Assembly (NCBI GenBank): GCA_035582835.1
Contig: JAYKAV010001289.1
Span: forward strand, 426,380 to 490,379
DNA length: 64,000 bases
Direction of reading: 5' to 3'
Source: Phoebastria nigripes
Lineage: Eukaryota > Chordata > Aves > Procellariiformes > Diomedeidae
Shown here in pieces: positions 49,239 through 61,095 of the stretch (position 1 is the stretch's first letter; each line of letters starts with the position of its first letter). Position numbers and translations under genes: made by a program. Below the pieces are notes generated by a model, which was not told the origin of the DNA, did not search any database, and was given only the letters and a program-made list of their open reading frames with translations.

Positions 49239-52200
49239 AAAATCCCACTACAAAGAAAGAGGTACATTCTTTATGTAATTTTTCTCATGCCTGAAAGTAA
49301 GTATTAAATATATAGCACAAATTACGCTGGTGTCTTGTTTATGACCAAACAGTATTGTTCAACTTCCTAGTTGTTTTGGGTTTTTTTTAACTGGAAAAGT
49401 ATTACTCTATTGTACGCATTTTCATTTTTAATGGATGATGCGCTTGCTTGATACTAAATGGAACAAATGCCTTAGTAACGTAATCAAAAATATGCAGACA
49501 TGTGTTTCCAAAATTAATTTTGATATTTCCTGTCACTGAACTTGCCTCATCAGAGCATAATAGTAATTTTATGGTTGTAGCAACGCTGATTTCACCACAT
49601 AAGAATCTACAGGAACATCTGAAGTTGCGCATGTTCAAGAATTTTTTTTTTTTTTNTCCTGAACAGCTACACAGCCAGTTAGTTTCAAATTCCTATCATC
49701 TTCCCTTTAAGTCGGACAGAAACTGGATTCAGAATTTCCAAAGAACAATAGTTGAAATTGCAATCTATACACAGTTACAGTTTCCCTCTTAAAAAAAGAT
49801 GCAAGTCTCAGAAATCACTATTAAGCTTTTGCTTGCCATTTAAATTGCTCTCCTACTATTTAAAACGTGTATCTTGATCCTTTTAAGTAATTAGGCAATC
49901 AGTAAAACAAGAATTTGGGCTATTACAATTATTGTTCAAGGCTTAATTTATATATGCACTGCAGGGGCTATACTGAACACTTACTTTATAAAAGTCCTTT
50001 TCCTCCTGGTTCACACAACATTTTTCAGAAAATAAGCAGTTGCACAAAAATGTTAACATATGGCAGTATTTTTGGAACTGCTGTAGAAATTAAAGGCAAT
50101 AAAAATTGCCTTGGACAAGAAAGGACAAATAGGCCAAACCAAATAATTATTCTTGCAGCTTTCTTTAACCACTAACTCCATTTTATATGCAGTTTCCGAT
50201 CTCTCATATTAAATCTGATCATATATATATTTAATTCCATTCTTAAAAATTTCAGCAGACAACTTCAGTGCTAACCTACAACTGCCCTGTCAGAAAATCT
50301 TTGATGTCACAGCATAATAGCTCCTGAAAGAACAGCACTAATACTTAATGTAACATGAAACCCGGGCCCTGCAGTGGGGCTGTCTGCTGTCAGGAACAAA
50401 CAGTTTCACTGCTGTTCCCCAGAAGTGACAAGATTGAGAACTAACAGGGCAGCACCTCCTCGGTGCTACAGGAGACCTGTGCACCAGAGCCACTGGCAAA
50501 GCCGATTTCATCATTTTAAATACACCACCATTACAAAAAACAAAACCCGAAATAAAAATGCCCAGCACTGCAGCCACAGTTCATCTGAGATGTTCTCTTC
50601 ATCTGTTGCGAGTGCAACTGTTCTGATGTGAAGATGAATTACTCCTAGGCTGCCCAGCATAAAACAGGAATCTGTGTTTATGTGGAATTTCTTTAAATTT
50701 CATGCTCGTAAATAAAGATACTTGTGTTGCCCGATGCATCCTAAATTCTTTTCCAGAATTTATTATTTTGCTTGCTATGACCTTTGGATCTCTTCTGGTT
50801 TGAGTTGAAATTTTAAGATTAAAAGTATTGCTAGATGGTCTTCAGCAGAAAACATAAGATACCTTTCTCCGTTGCTAACACGGGTGATTACAGGCCTGCC
50901 CGTGAACTTATTACCAGATTTTAACTAAAGAAAACCATTGCATCCGACAGAAAGTACTGGAAAAATTAGATTCTAAAATCTTACATGGCCCCTGTTCTGA
51001 AAGCTGCCGCCGAACGTCACTTGCTCGGTGCCCCTTTCAATGGAACTAAAGGCTCCCACGGGAGGTATAAGATACAGAATCAGGCCCCATACGTCTCCGC
51101 TTTGCGCTCCATATTTTTACCTCTTTCGAAACATTTTTAGGATTTGTGTCTAACATTGCTTTAGGTCAAAATATATTATTATACATGAGAGTACCAAGCT
51201 CCCATGGAAATCAGCTCCATTGCTGGATTTATTTTCTCTCTTGGAAAGCTGACTAGTCTATTTTATAAACTAGCAATAGCTGTATTTTTAAAGTTTATAA
51301 AACCTGGCCTCTGGCTAACTTGTAAACATAGGATATATTATCCTTCTGTTTGTAAAGCTTAATCCTACAACTGTCAAGCTGAATAAACCTTTAGAATAAT
51401 AGTAAAAATACAGAAAAGCCAGTCGTCATTAACAGAAAATTGGACTCCGATTAAGATAAAAACGTCAGTGGCACAATTTTTGATGTATTTGGTAGTACAC
51501 ATAGAACTGGGAACATTTTTATCATTCAAATTTCTCAAAAGCATTCTTGGGCCATCTAATTTTAAAAGTCATGAAGTGATAAATGTTTTCTGAAAGCATC
51601 TATGCTTCACCATCCTCCTTCAATGAATCTCTGGTAGTCGGCAAAAAATAATTCGTAGTGTTTTAATCATGTAGGACCTTACTGACACTGAATTGGAAAT
51701 GAGATTCTTCTTGCGGATTCAGAGCACATATCCATACAGCAGCATTAAAAACTACCTGCTCATATATTTGCAACTCTTAGCATTTGTGCCCAGAACATGC
51801 TTAAATACAATACCCAAGGTACAAACACTGAGTTAGAGACATTCTTTACACCTTGTAGTCTAAGTAGATTACACAAGAGGAAGGAAGGATACTGTGAGTC
51901 AAGTAACATGTTTGTAATCATGGTCTGTGGCAGTCAAAACAATAGCTCACGCCAAGTTCTCCTACCTCCCCGGTCGGTGCCCCGAGTACTGGCGCCCACC
52001 GCTCCCTGAGCTACATGAGAGGGGTGTATTGTTCCTCCTCTTATGAAGGCAGCTAGAATTGTTTAAGAAGCCACTGCTCTCCCTGCTAGAACTTACTGTC
52101 CCTCCACTTAGACATTACATGGTTTGAGCTGTGGTTTCAACTAACTCCCTTTGCCACACAGTGACATTACATTTGAAGCATTCACACAGCCATTTACTGC

Positions 52201-53320
52201 ACCTCAGCTGAGAGGCAGGAAAAGAAGAGCTAAACGTATGATTTCTTCTGTCCCTCCAGCTAGACGTGCAACAACATGCCTGTCTACACTCTAATCTAGG
52301 CTATATATATACTTTACCTCAGCTATTTTAAAGATGGAGCATAAAAAGAAAGACAAACAGTCAAGATTTAAGCTAGCGCTTAACTGTACCCCTATTCCAT
52401 CTTAGTGGGAGCAAGCAAAAACTCTTTACAGAGACAATGAAATTCTCTTTCCTCACTGGTTTGAAAAGACCAAGGTTTGTTCCTGCCGAGGAGGAACTGC
52501 ATCCGTTACCTTTGCCTGAGACATCTAGGATTTTCCTGCATTTCTTTTTTTTTTTAATTCAGTTTGTTCAGTTGATCCTTTATGACGCTTTGTCAATAAT
52601 TTAGAAAGAATAACGGACAAATATGTAGGTAAAAATTCAAAAATATAATTAGGAATAATCATACAATAACAGAAAAAGGTTCTCTGGCTTCTGTAATTTC
52701 TAACACCATTGAGGTAGTGCCAAGATTATGCTTTGTAGCAGAACAGGTGAGAGGAGGAAGAAAACAATTAGAACCATTACCTTACGTGGCCAAGACACTT
52801 TGAGTGAAGACCAAATATCTGACAGAACTGTCTAGAGATCTCAGTTCAGATAAAGCCCACTGCTAATTATTGCCTGAAGAACACTCTTTCGGAATGAGAA
52901 AAAAAGCTGGTAGAAAGCAGAGAGAACTTGGAAACAGAAAAAGTCATTATAAACAAATATAACTTATCTTCAGAACTTGGTATACTAATTGTAGACAGGC
53001 ATTATTAATTTCTGCAGATAAACAACATAGTTCTAAAGAAGGGAAGAAATAAAATCTGGGTTAAATGTTGGTCTCTTGATCAAAAATCTTAGCAATTTCA
53101 TATTAAATGTAAGTTGATTATAAAGAACATATTTATTTAGTATCAGTAATTACGTAAAATGAGCCATTCCCTCTAGAGATTATCCATAGCCTTCTAGACA
53201 AAACAAGCCCCAGAAGTTTTTAATCCTGACCATGTTGCGGGCTGACTATTAAACAAAGGAGCAGGTCAGTGAGGAAATTCATAAGCCAAAAAAATATATA
53301 AACCACCACTAGTGAATAAG

Positions 53321-53490
53321 GATTCAGTCCTCCAAAGTGCTAAGCACGTTGGCTCCAGTCCAACAAAGTACTTAACTACATGCTGAATTTTAAGCACATA
53401 CATAGTCTCATTCCCACTGAGATTATTCAACGGGGTTTAAAGCTCAGCATGTGCTTATATAGTCAGTTGAACTAGGACCAGAGCACTTGG
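53321..53490. repeat. Long palindromic interspersed repeat
   Basis: Arms of 44 bases at 53350-53393 and 53437-53480 are reverse complements at about 31 of 44 positions, both containing ACATGCTGA and TTTAA. The centre at 53411-53437 holds a decayed CCACTGAGATTATTCAACGGGG, comparable to a CCATTGAAGTCAATGGGG core. I recall repeats of this plan (GATCCTGCAAAGCACTTAAGCACATGC, a CATTGAAGTCAATG centre, then the mirror image) from turtle, crocodilian and bird genomes. Probably related in style to the element at 36.03 kb. The family label is not verified. Confidence 0.7.
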
Positions 53491-53720
53491 TATCTTCCAG
53501 GACTTGAACCCTGAGTGTTATCAGCTGGACCTGAAAGAGCTCAAGCGAATGAATTTTCTACCTGCCTTAGGCAATAACGCTGAACTTCATTCTAAAGATG
53601 TGAACCGTTCAGAGATTATGGGTTCAGAGTACCCTTCTTCCACAACTACAAGCAGAGGAATGAGGGCGCAGCAGCCATTCCTGTGGTCCGTTGCAGCATT
53701 TTCTTTTGGTTTGGGTGTCC

Positions 53721-53757
53721 AAAAAAAAAAAAAAAAAAAAAAGAAAGAAAAAAAAAA
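53721..53757. repeat. A-rich tract
   Basis: Twenty-two A followed by GAAAGAAAAAAAAAAG. It accounts for the poly-lysine open frames on the plus strand here. Confidence 0.9.
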
Positions 53758-56700
53758 GATTTTCCCTTAGGCCTAGAAAAAGGACCAAAGCCCATCAGCT
53801 CCTCTGGCCGAGAAAAAATATGTGCTGCTGAGTTCAGTTGTAAGAATCATCATTGCCTGAATTATTGGGAATAAATGCCAACTATCCAATTCATCATCGC
53901 TACTTATTTTAATACAAAAATTGTGATAACAGGCAAACTGCTCTTCACATATCTGACCATATTCGTTATGGCTCCAACACCAGAGAACAGGCAGCCTGTG
54001 GCTGTCAATGACTTCTGGCAAATGAGAATCTCTTACCCAGTGATTGCCTTTACCACAGCTCTGGAATTCACCACGAGGAGACTGAGGCCCAAGCGTGACC
54101 TATGCAAACTGGTGTGACACCGAGCGTGCTTTCAGACAAGCAAAATAGCAGAAGAGCAAAATGCAAATAAATTAATTTCTCACATCAAACAAGTAATGGC
54201 TAATGTTAAACAGCCTTTTATCTGTGTGCAAAAGGGGTTGTTTGTTCTATGTTCGGCCTTTTTTTTTTTTTATTATTTCAGGGCCCTATTCATTGCAAAA
54301 AACAGATATACCAAATATTTTTAAACACAAGTAAAGGCATTTTATTAGCATCTGAATTTTTAAAAAGCTTAGTAAGATACTGATGCATAAATCAAGTGAG
54401 AATTTGCACAGAGAAACTTAAAGGGAATAGAAAGAACCACATGCACCTTCACGTCTGAAACAAGATTCAAAACAAATTGTGAAAGACTATTTTGTGTAGT
54501 GGCTGCTGTGCATCATTTGGACAACTATAGTACATTGTGGCATAGAAATGAAATAGCGAACATGCATAACCAGTAATAGAGTGACCCTAAAATTACCGGA
54601 CAGTCGACTGCCACGATCTAGCAGCTTTAACTAGACAGAACATTGCTATGGGGAACCCTGGTCAACAGCATTCCCCGAGAAAAAGAGCTGACATGCACCG
54701 TGGCATATTTTTACATCCTCAAGAATTCCAGTCAAGCCACAGTAATGGATGATCCTACTAACCATGGACACTCTTAGACTTAGAGACATTGAGGATATAT
54801 GGATTCTTCCCTGGAAGTTTCAGTGGCTCAATGCCTCTCATGATAAAGCTTCATATTTCTTGTACTTTTGGACTGGCTCCCTGTTTGTTAGCTCTACAAC
54901 ATAGCTAGCAGGCCAGCCTGCGTCTCAGCTATTTAAACACAGCGCAGTGGGCCCAGCCCAGCCTAACACGCACAACTGGAAGACTGCAGGCCATGGTCTA
55001 GTTCTTCTAAAGGAATTGTCTATCACAGGAAGTCCAAAAAAACCTCTCACTAAAAGTACAAGAACTGCACAACTTTCCAGAAAGCTGACAACATAGGAAA
55101 ACTATTTTTCCCTTTTACATAACACAATATTCCCAGTTCTGGAAGTTATACATCCCAGTTATCAACAGCTCTTCAGTCATTACTCCCACTTTAAGCTCAA
55201 TTAATATCCCATTTGATTGTGAGTGACGGAAATGCTGATTTTGGTATCTCATCCTCAGTTTCTTGCAAAGTGGAAGAGTATAGGTGAAGGAGGAGAATAA
55301 AGTCATGAAGTATGCCTTGAAAGGCTGCATCCACTAATGCTGATCTGTCCCCACACATCCTAGGTTTTTTTCTGTCTCTTTGCTTCTCACCCTATCCCCT
55401 TTTTTCCTTTCCCCCCCCTCTCGTTTCCTCCCACTGAAGTATTCTCCCTCCCCTCCCATCCACAGAAACTGACTGCTTCAGGTTCTAAAGCACCTATTTC
55501 ATTTTTGCTTTGCTTTTAGCTAGACTCAAACCTTCATTGCTAACAAGATCAAAAAGACATAAAATACAATTTCATTTCATATTGAACATTCAGACCACAA
55601 ATTGGTGTGCAAGTGTATTGGGATTACTAATTTATACTGATCATTCACAATCTGTAAAGCATTTCAACGATATTTGCTATCAATCAGTTGTTAGAAGGAT
55701 CAGTAAAACACCAAAATGTTTAAGATTCATGCTAAGTATTCACGGGCTGTTCATATCAATAATATTTATGTACACATACAAGATGTGCTAAAAAATACAA
55801 AAATGCCCAAACTGATCCACCCAAACCTTCCCCAGAAGCCTACTTTTTCTCAGACAGCGAGGACAGATAACTTGTGTCCCAAAGTATTTGTTGTGAACAA
55901 CTTGATGAGCAACAGAAAAGGAATAGGGAGTTCAGTCTTGAATACAGTAAGCACTAAAGGGGACTTTTTTGACCACTGCATGTTATCTTCTTAAAAAGAC
56001 AGTATTACACCATCTACGTAGAGAAGTTTTAATAATTTAAATGTATCAAGCTATTACCAAATACTGTCTGACTACAGATACTCTCTATGCATGTTCAACA
56101 GCAATAAGAGCATTACAGTTACTATTCAGTTCAACACATTCACTCTTCCCTCCCATCTTTGTCCTTTCATATCCCTTCCCCTCCTCTTCCTCTCCCTTTG
56201 TTTTTTCACCCCTCCTTTTCTCCCACACACTTTCAAGAAGGCCCAATTCAGCACAGTGTGGCATCAGCAGAGACCAGCGACAGCTGCTCTTCCAGCTACA
56301 ACAGTGAATGGATTTAAAAAAAATCAAGGGACAGCTTTAAAGTTTGGGAGAGCTCTTTAAATCGAATATGTAATAACTCTACTGAGGATTTGGACTTTAG
56401 CTACACTCAATAGGGGTGCTTCATTACCTGCTTGTGGGAATGCCACTTGTCTGTGATGAGGTCACAGCCTCCTGGCGATAAATTCCATATCTGCTGTTCA
56501 GCCCAGTCAGCTGAAAACAAACTAGCAGATGCCATGCTGATTTGCATCTAGTTGCTATTGATACTAAAGAGACAATATGTGAAAGACAGGAAGTATCATG
56601 TGGGAGCCACGCTTAGCCAGCGTGAGGGGAAACGAGCGTTCACCTTCTTTATCTAATCATCCCATGCTGAATTACTGAAAGTCTTCCACAAGAGGAACGC

Positions 56701-56782
56701 AGTAATCAAAAACAATTTGGGGCCGGATTTGTCTCTTCCTGATTTATTTGTTATCCTAGGCATTTCTGTGCCACTTCGACTT

Positions 56783-56797
56783 GGGGGGGGGGGGGGG
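56783..56797. repeat. G15 homopolymer
   Basis: Fifteen uninterrupted G, rare in an otherwise AT-rich region. Length may be misassembled. Confidence 0.9.
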
Positions 56798-58777
56798 AAA
56801 TCCATCAGAAGTAGAATCAGCAACAGCTTATGCCTTGAAGTTTGCACTTCTGTAAGAGATCACCCTTACATACGATTCAGCAAAACAATTTCCTCCTGTT
56901 CCTTTTGCTTTTGGTCATGTTATACAATATACTCACATTATGAAAAATTGAATTCAACCTGTCCAAGGGAGGACTTCATAAATTAGAAACTCCAGCTAAT
57001 CCTCAGTAATTATTCTTTAGGTCACTCAACTACCTTCCCTCTCCTGTCCACATTTTCTCTTTCCCTGAAAAGACTATATATAACACTCACTGCATTCAAA
57101 GCCTTTCACTTTTACACCATCATCTTGACTTTGGGTCTGTAATTCGATCCCATTCCCTCACAGAGTGTTGTGCAACGGTGTTTCCAAATCAACTGTTAGT
57201 GGACACACCCATTCACCCCATAAAATGCATGGCAGCGTATCCGCACTAAAATACACGCCAGTGTAGCTCCACTACCATCGCTAATTAGAGTTTTTGTTAC
57301 ATTCTTAAAATAAACATTACAGATTGAATCATTATTGTTCAGAGGCAATGGTGAAGATTCAAGTAATAAGGAGAGTTTTCACTGACTGAGGAAAAAAAGG
57401 AAGCACAAGGGAAGGCTGTGTACACAAGCAAGGAAAGAAAAGAAAACTTTCTTGGCTTTCACCAAAGGCTGAGGGAAGATCGGCAAAGCAGGGAACAAAG
57501 GCCCGCTTAACTGCTTGAATACTCGGTAGACATGGTCCCTTGAAGTCTAGGTTNAGCGTTGTGGGTGAGCATAGAGACACACCTGAACTGACTCCACCGT
57601 GTCTATAGGAGTTCATATACAGAGGCAGCAAAGGGTGAAAAGTTAGAGGGACTGTTGCGCCTGGTGGGGGCTACCTGAAACTTGCCATCCCTCAGGAGCA
57701 TCATGCATATGGTGCAGAAGCCCAAAGGCATGATAACGCATAAGCTAACATATCCCCGACCTGTGTAAGTCATTCTTGCAGAACAAAGGGAGCCTGTGAT
57801 TTATTTACCTGCAGCAACAAGATAGCTTTGAAGTAGGAAGGCTAATAGCATCTGCTCTCCAAGTCCAAAGTAGCCAGATGCCAGAATGGCCAATATTAGC
57901 ACATTCTTCACCTTAAGGCAGCAAAGTGATTGCCCACTCAGTACTTTAAATCTAGGCAGATCTTCTAGCACAGGAACGTTCCTTTTTTCTCTGGCAGTTA
58001 TGCTGACAGATTTGTAACTTGGGGTATTCTGAGAGAGATCAAAATACATAAATAACACCACTAAGAAGAGTACAAAAGATCTGTTGTACTACTGCTCAGC
58101 AGAAATGAGAGTATGTTTTATCTTACTCCTTTTTTTCTAGAACATTAGGTGGCATTACCTTTCTTTCTTGATCTCTTCTGTTCCACATTTTTCCATCACA
58201 CTTCTGTAAACTTAGTCCTCACAGCCTGTGTAGCCGTCATCCCATCCCAACACCAGTTAACTACCTTCTAGCTCATGAAATCAAGATGAAAAGCTGATCA
58301 TATCTAACTCGTTTTGAAATAAATGAAAAGATTCCATTGTTACTTTCAAAGGGAAATACCACAGGTACCGTAATTTCTGTGTGGAAAGAACAGGTAGTAT
58401 AATGGGAACTAGAGGCTGTAGAAGGCAACCAGAAAGCATGAAAGGGTTTTCCAAGAATTCATCTTTGACCTTTTGGGCAAGCAATGAGAATAGATATAGA
58501 TAGCAGAATGTAAGAACGTATGCATGTAAACCAGACGTGAATACAAAATCTTAATCACAGGCACTACCGTAACAAAAATACTACTAAAATTATGTTGAAA
58601 CATGTCTACTTACATACATAAAAAATTTTCATGTGCACATCTACATATACTTGCACTAAAGGTTGAATAAAGTATATTCTTACTGTGCTGGCCTACATGA
58701 ATCCCTCAGCAGAAGAAAAATATGAAAGGATTTGCAGGAAGATAATCTGCCCTCAGCAGATCAGGTGTGACTGAAAG

Positions 58778-58795
58778 AAAAAAAAAAAAAAAAAA
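58778..58795. repeat. A18 homopolymer
   Basis: A pure A run followed by GAAAATG; no associated element was recognised. Confidence 0.9.
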
Positions 58796-59125
58796 GAAAA
58801 TGCCCAGCCACAGCCTCCACAGTTGCAGGAAGTCAGCAGTCAGAATCCTCACACGCTGCATATACTATACCAGAAGACCTGCTGGAAGATTAGATATGGA
58901 GAGACAGTTGATCTGATACGTAGTTTACATGAGATGAATTCCTGTTAATGTCATCCTAAAGCCATAAGCTGAAACCAAGTTATTTTCTACAGCGGATCCA
59001 ATGCAAATAGGGCCTTCCCACGCAACCCCCCTCCCAGCAGTCACAGAAAGGTCTTTCCATTGAATCCAGAAGGAACTGCATCATGTCCTAAGGAATGCAC
59101 TTGTGGCTAGAGTAAAATGGCACCC

Positions 59126-59177
59126 TTCCACTTAAGTAAATGGAGTTACACTGGCCTATGCCAGCTGAGAATCTGTC
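59126..59177. repeat. Fragment resembling an old sauropsid repeat
   Basis: CTTAAGTAAATGGAGTTACACTGG followed by CCAGCTGAGAATCTG parallels the recalled repeat segment TTGACTTCAATGGAGTTACACTG-ATTTACACCAGCTGAGGATCTGG. Only this block is recognisable, and the family name is uncertain. Confidence 0.5.
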
Positions 59178-61075
59178 AAATTTCAAATTATATCAAAATA
59201 TTCCTCTGAAATAGCTCAACATTCAAATACCATATGTATTAAATCCTTCAAAATGTTCTTTCTAATAATAATAAGCCAGTCAGGCATATGGCACCCCTCT
59301 TACCCAGAAAGCTCCCAAAATGTGATTCATTATCTAGTTCCACCTATTACTTCAATAGCTGGATTTGGTACTTCTGAGGTAAAATGCTGCGAATGTCCTT
59401 AGCACGCTAGTCTACCGCATTGAGGAAAGGAAGTGAGGATTAACTGAGCCAGTTAAAACTATAAGAAGAATGTAGATGGGCAACTACATCCTATCTTAGC
59501 TGGAATTAGGCCATGACATTGAGGTTAACCCCCCTACTTGTGCAAAAATACCATGGGTTTTTACTAACCACAAATGGTCAGGAACTCAGTTTAACAAGCC
59601 CATCCACAACAATAACACAGATGTAAAAAGCATGCGGAACAATCTCTGAAAGTGTGATATTCTAGCTCAAAGTACTCACGTATTCATACACCAATTGTAA
59701 TCTAAAACTAGACAAAATGAAGTGAGATTGCAAGATTGCCGTAATACAATACTTTCACAGTACAAACATCTGCTTAAATATGACNACTTCCTAAAAGCTT
59801 CACCTCAATAGCTTTGGAGCATTAATGGACAGAGCCTCTGTAGAACGAGTATCTATGAGTAATGAGGAAATTTGCAGCGCTCACTGCCTCCTCCGCAGTG
59901 GGACACTGACCAACACGGTACGTGAAGTGAACAATTCAACAGCAGCCCTTCCAGAACAGCTCCTCACCAGGGTGATCTACTCAGGAATTAAAGTCACATT
60001 TATTCCAGGAAAGAGTATCCAGATAGGGAGCGCCCTGCAGTATTTTATGTCAATTTTCCCTCATCAGCAGGTCCTTGGAATAATGTATTAATTCTCCTTA
60101 TGTTGTGTAACAGTTAGTTGGACTTAGTAAATACATACTGTACTTCATTAAAACTATTTAATTTGCCATAAAGTACTGTATGTAAGGAATCACACCATCT
60201 TCAATAAATCTAAAAAGATACTAGCATTTTTGTTTCTAATACAAGATATTTCAAGCAAGTAGTAAAATTTCAGTGGTATATGGAAGGGGTCTTAGAGAAA
60301 CACACAAAAAAATACGACTATAAACAAGCCATCATTCTGGTAAGAGGAAATACAAACAACCAGAATAAAAATAGTTGATGCACAAAAGCCATAATGAGGG
60401 GGTTGCTCAAAAAATAACTTCTACTTTGAATGGTTTGGATGAAATACAAATTATCCACAGAAAAGTGTGGACTGGCATAAATGTTTGTACAAAATTATAA
60501 GTATATTTCTAGAAGTATGCAAGAGACAACCGCCTGCATGCTGCACAAGGTCCCAACAACGCTCTGCGTAAGTGCTAGTGCACAGAGTCCAAACCACTGC
60601 ATTTTAATTACTATGCAGCCTCAGATATATTGCCTTTGATATGGAAATGTTCTTGTTCTCTCATCTTCACATACGGTCTCATGCACAGAAATCTTTATCT
60701 GATTCATAAAAAATAAACTAGAATCCAATCTCAACACCTGACCTCGGTGCTTAGAAGTTTTTTACTAAGCATGGTGTCACTATAAAAAGAATGGGTAATA
60801 TTGGTGTGAAGTTAGATATTTGGAGCAATATGAAGGATCTGCAGTTAGGAATCAAATCAATACCGCACCTCTGAGGTTTCAGAGTTTCCTGTTGCCTTAT
60901 GTCAGTCTACCAGCGACTGGAGAAACAATTGACTGTACACCTTTCTGTCTAGCTCAAGAAGAAAGAAGAAATGACATCCTGTCTTACCACCAATAGAAAA
61001 GATGCAGCTTAGGCACTTGCTGTATGAAATAGGTTCTGAAAGCTAATAAATCACTAACATCAAACTTTCCAGCTC

Positions 61076-61095
61076 TTTTTTTTTTTTTTTTTTTT
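61076..61095. repeat. T20 homopolymer
   Basis: Twenty T after CCAGCTC. It may be the A-tail of a minus-strand insertion; nothing recognisable is attached. Confidence 0.9.

Larger units (their letters stand above)
46195..53310. other. Non-coding stretch with A-rich tracts
   Basis: No recognisable gene. It contains the A-rich tract with an embedded gap at 47192-47298, A34 at 49203-49236 and T14 at 49642-49655. A CpG-bearing stretch lies at 51005-51110, and a short GC-rich patch at 51962-52005. A minus-strand frame at 46833-47132 has no similarity I recognise. Confidence 0.55.

Noticed and set aside
54040..54110. GGAGACTGAGGCCCAAG, which looks like part of a MIR element
   Set aside because: Only one short block matches, and the neighbouring MIR blocks are absent.
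59825..60091. Plus-strand ATG frame of 88 codons
   Set aside because: No similarity to known proteins, no promoter or splice context, and its length is expected by chance in 64 kb.
60395..60620. GGGGTTGCTCAAAAAATAACTTC, reminiscent of a mariner-type terminal repeat
   Set aside because: No matching inverted end or transposase remnant could be found nearby.
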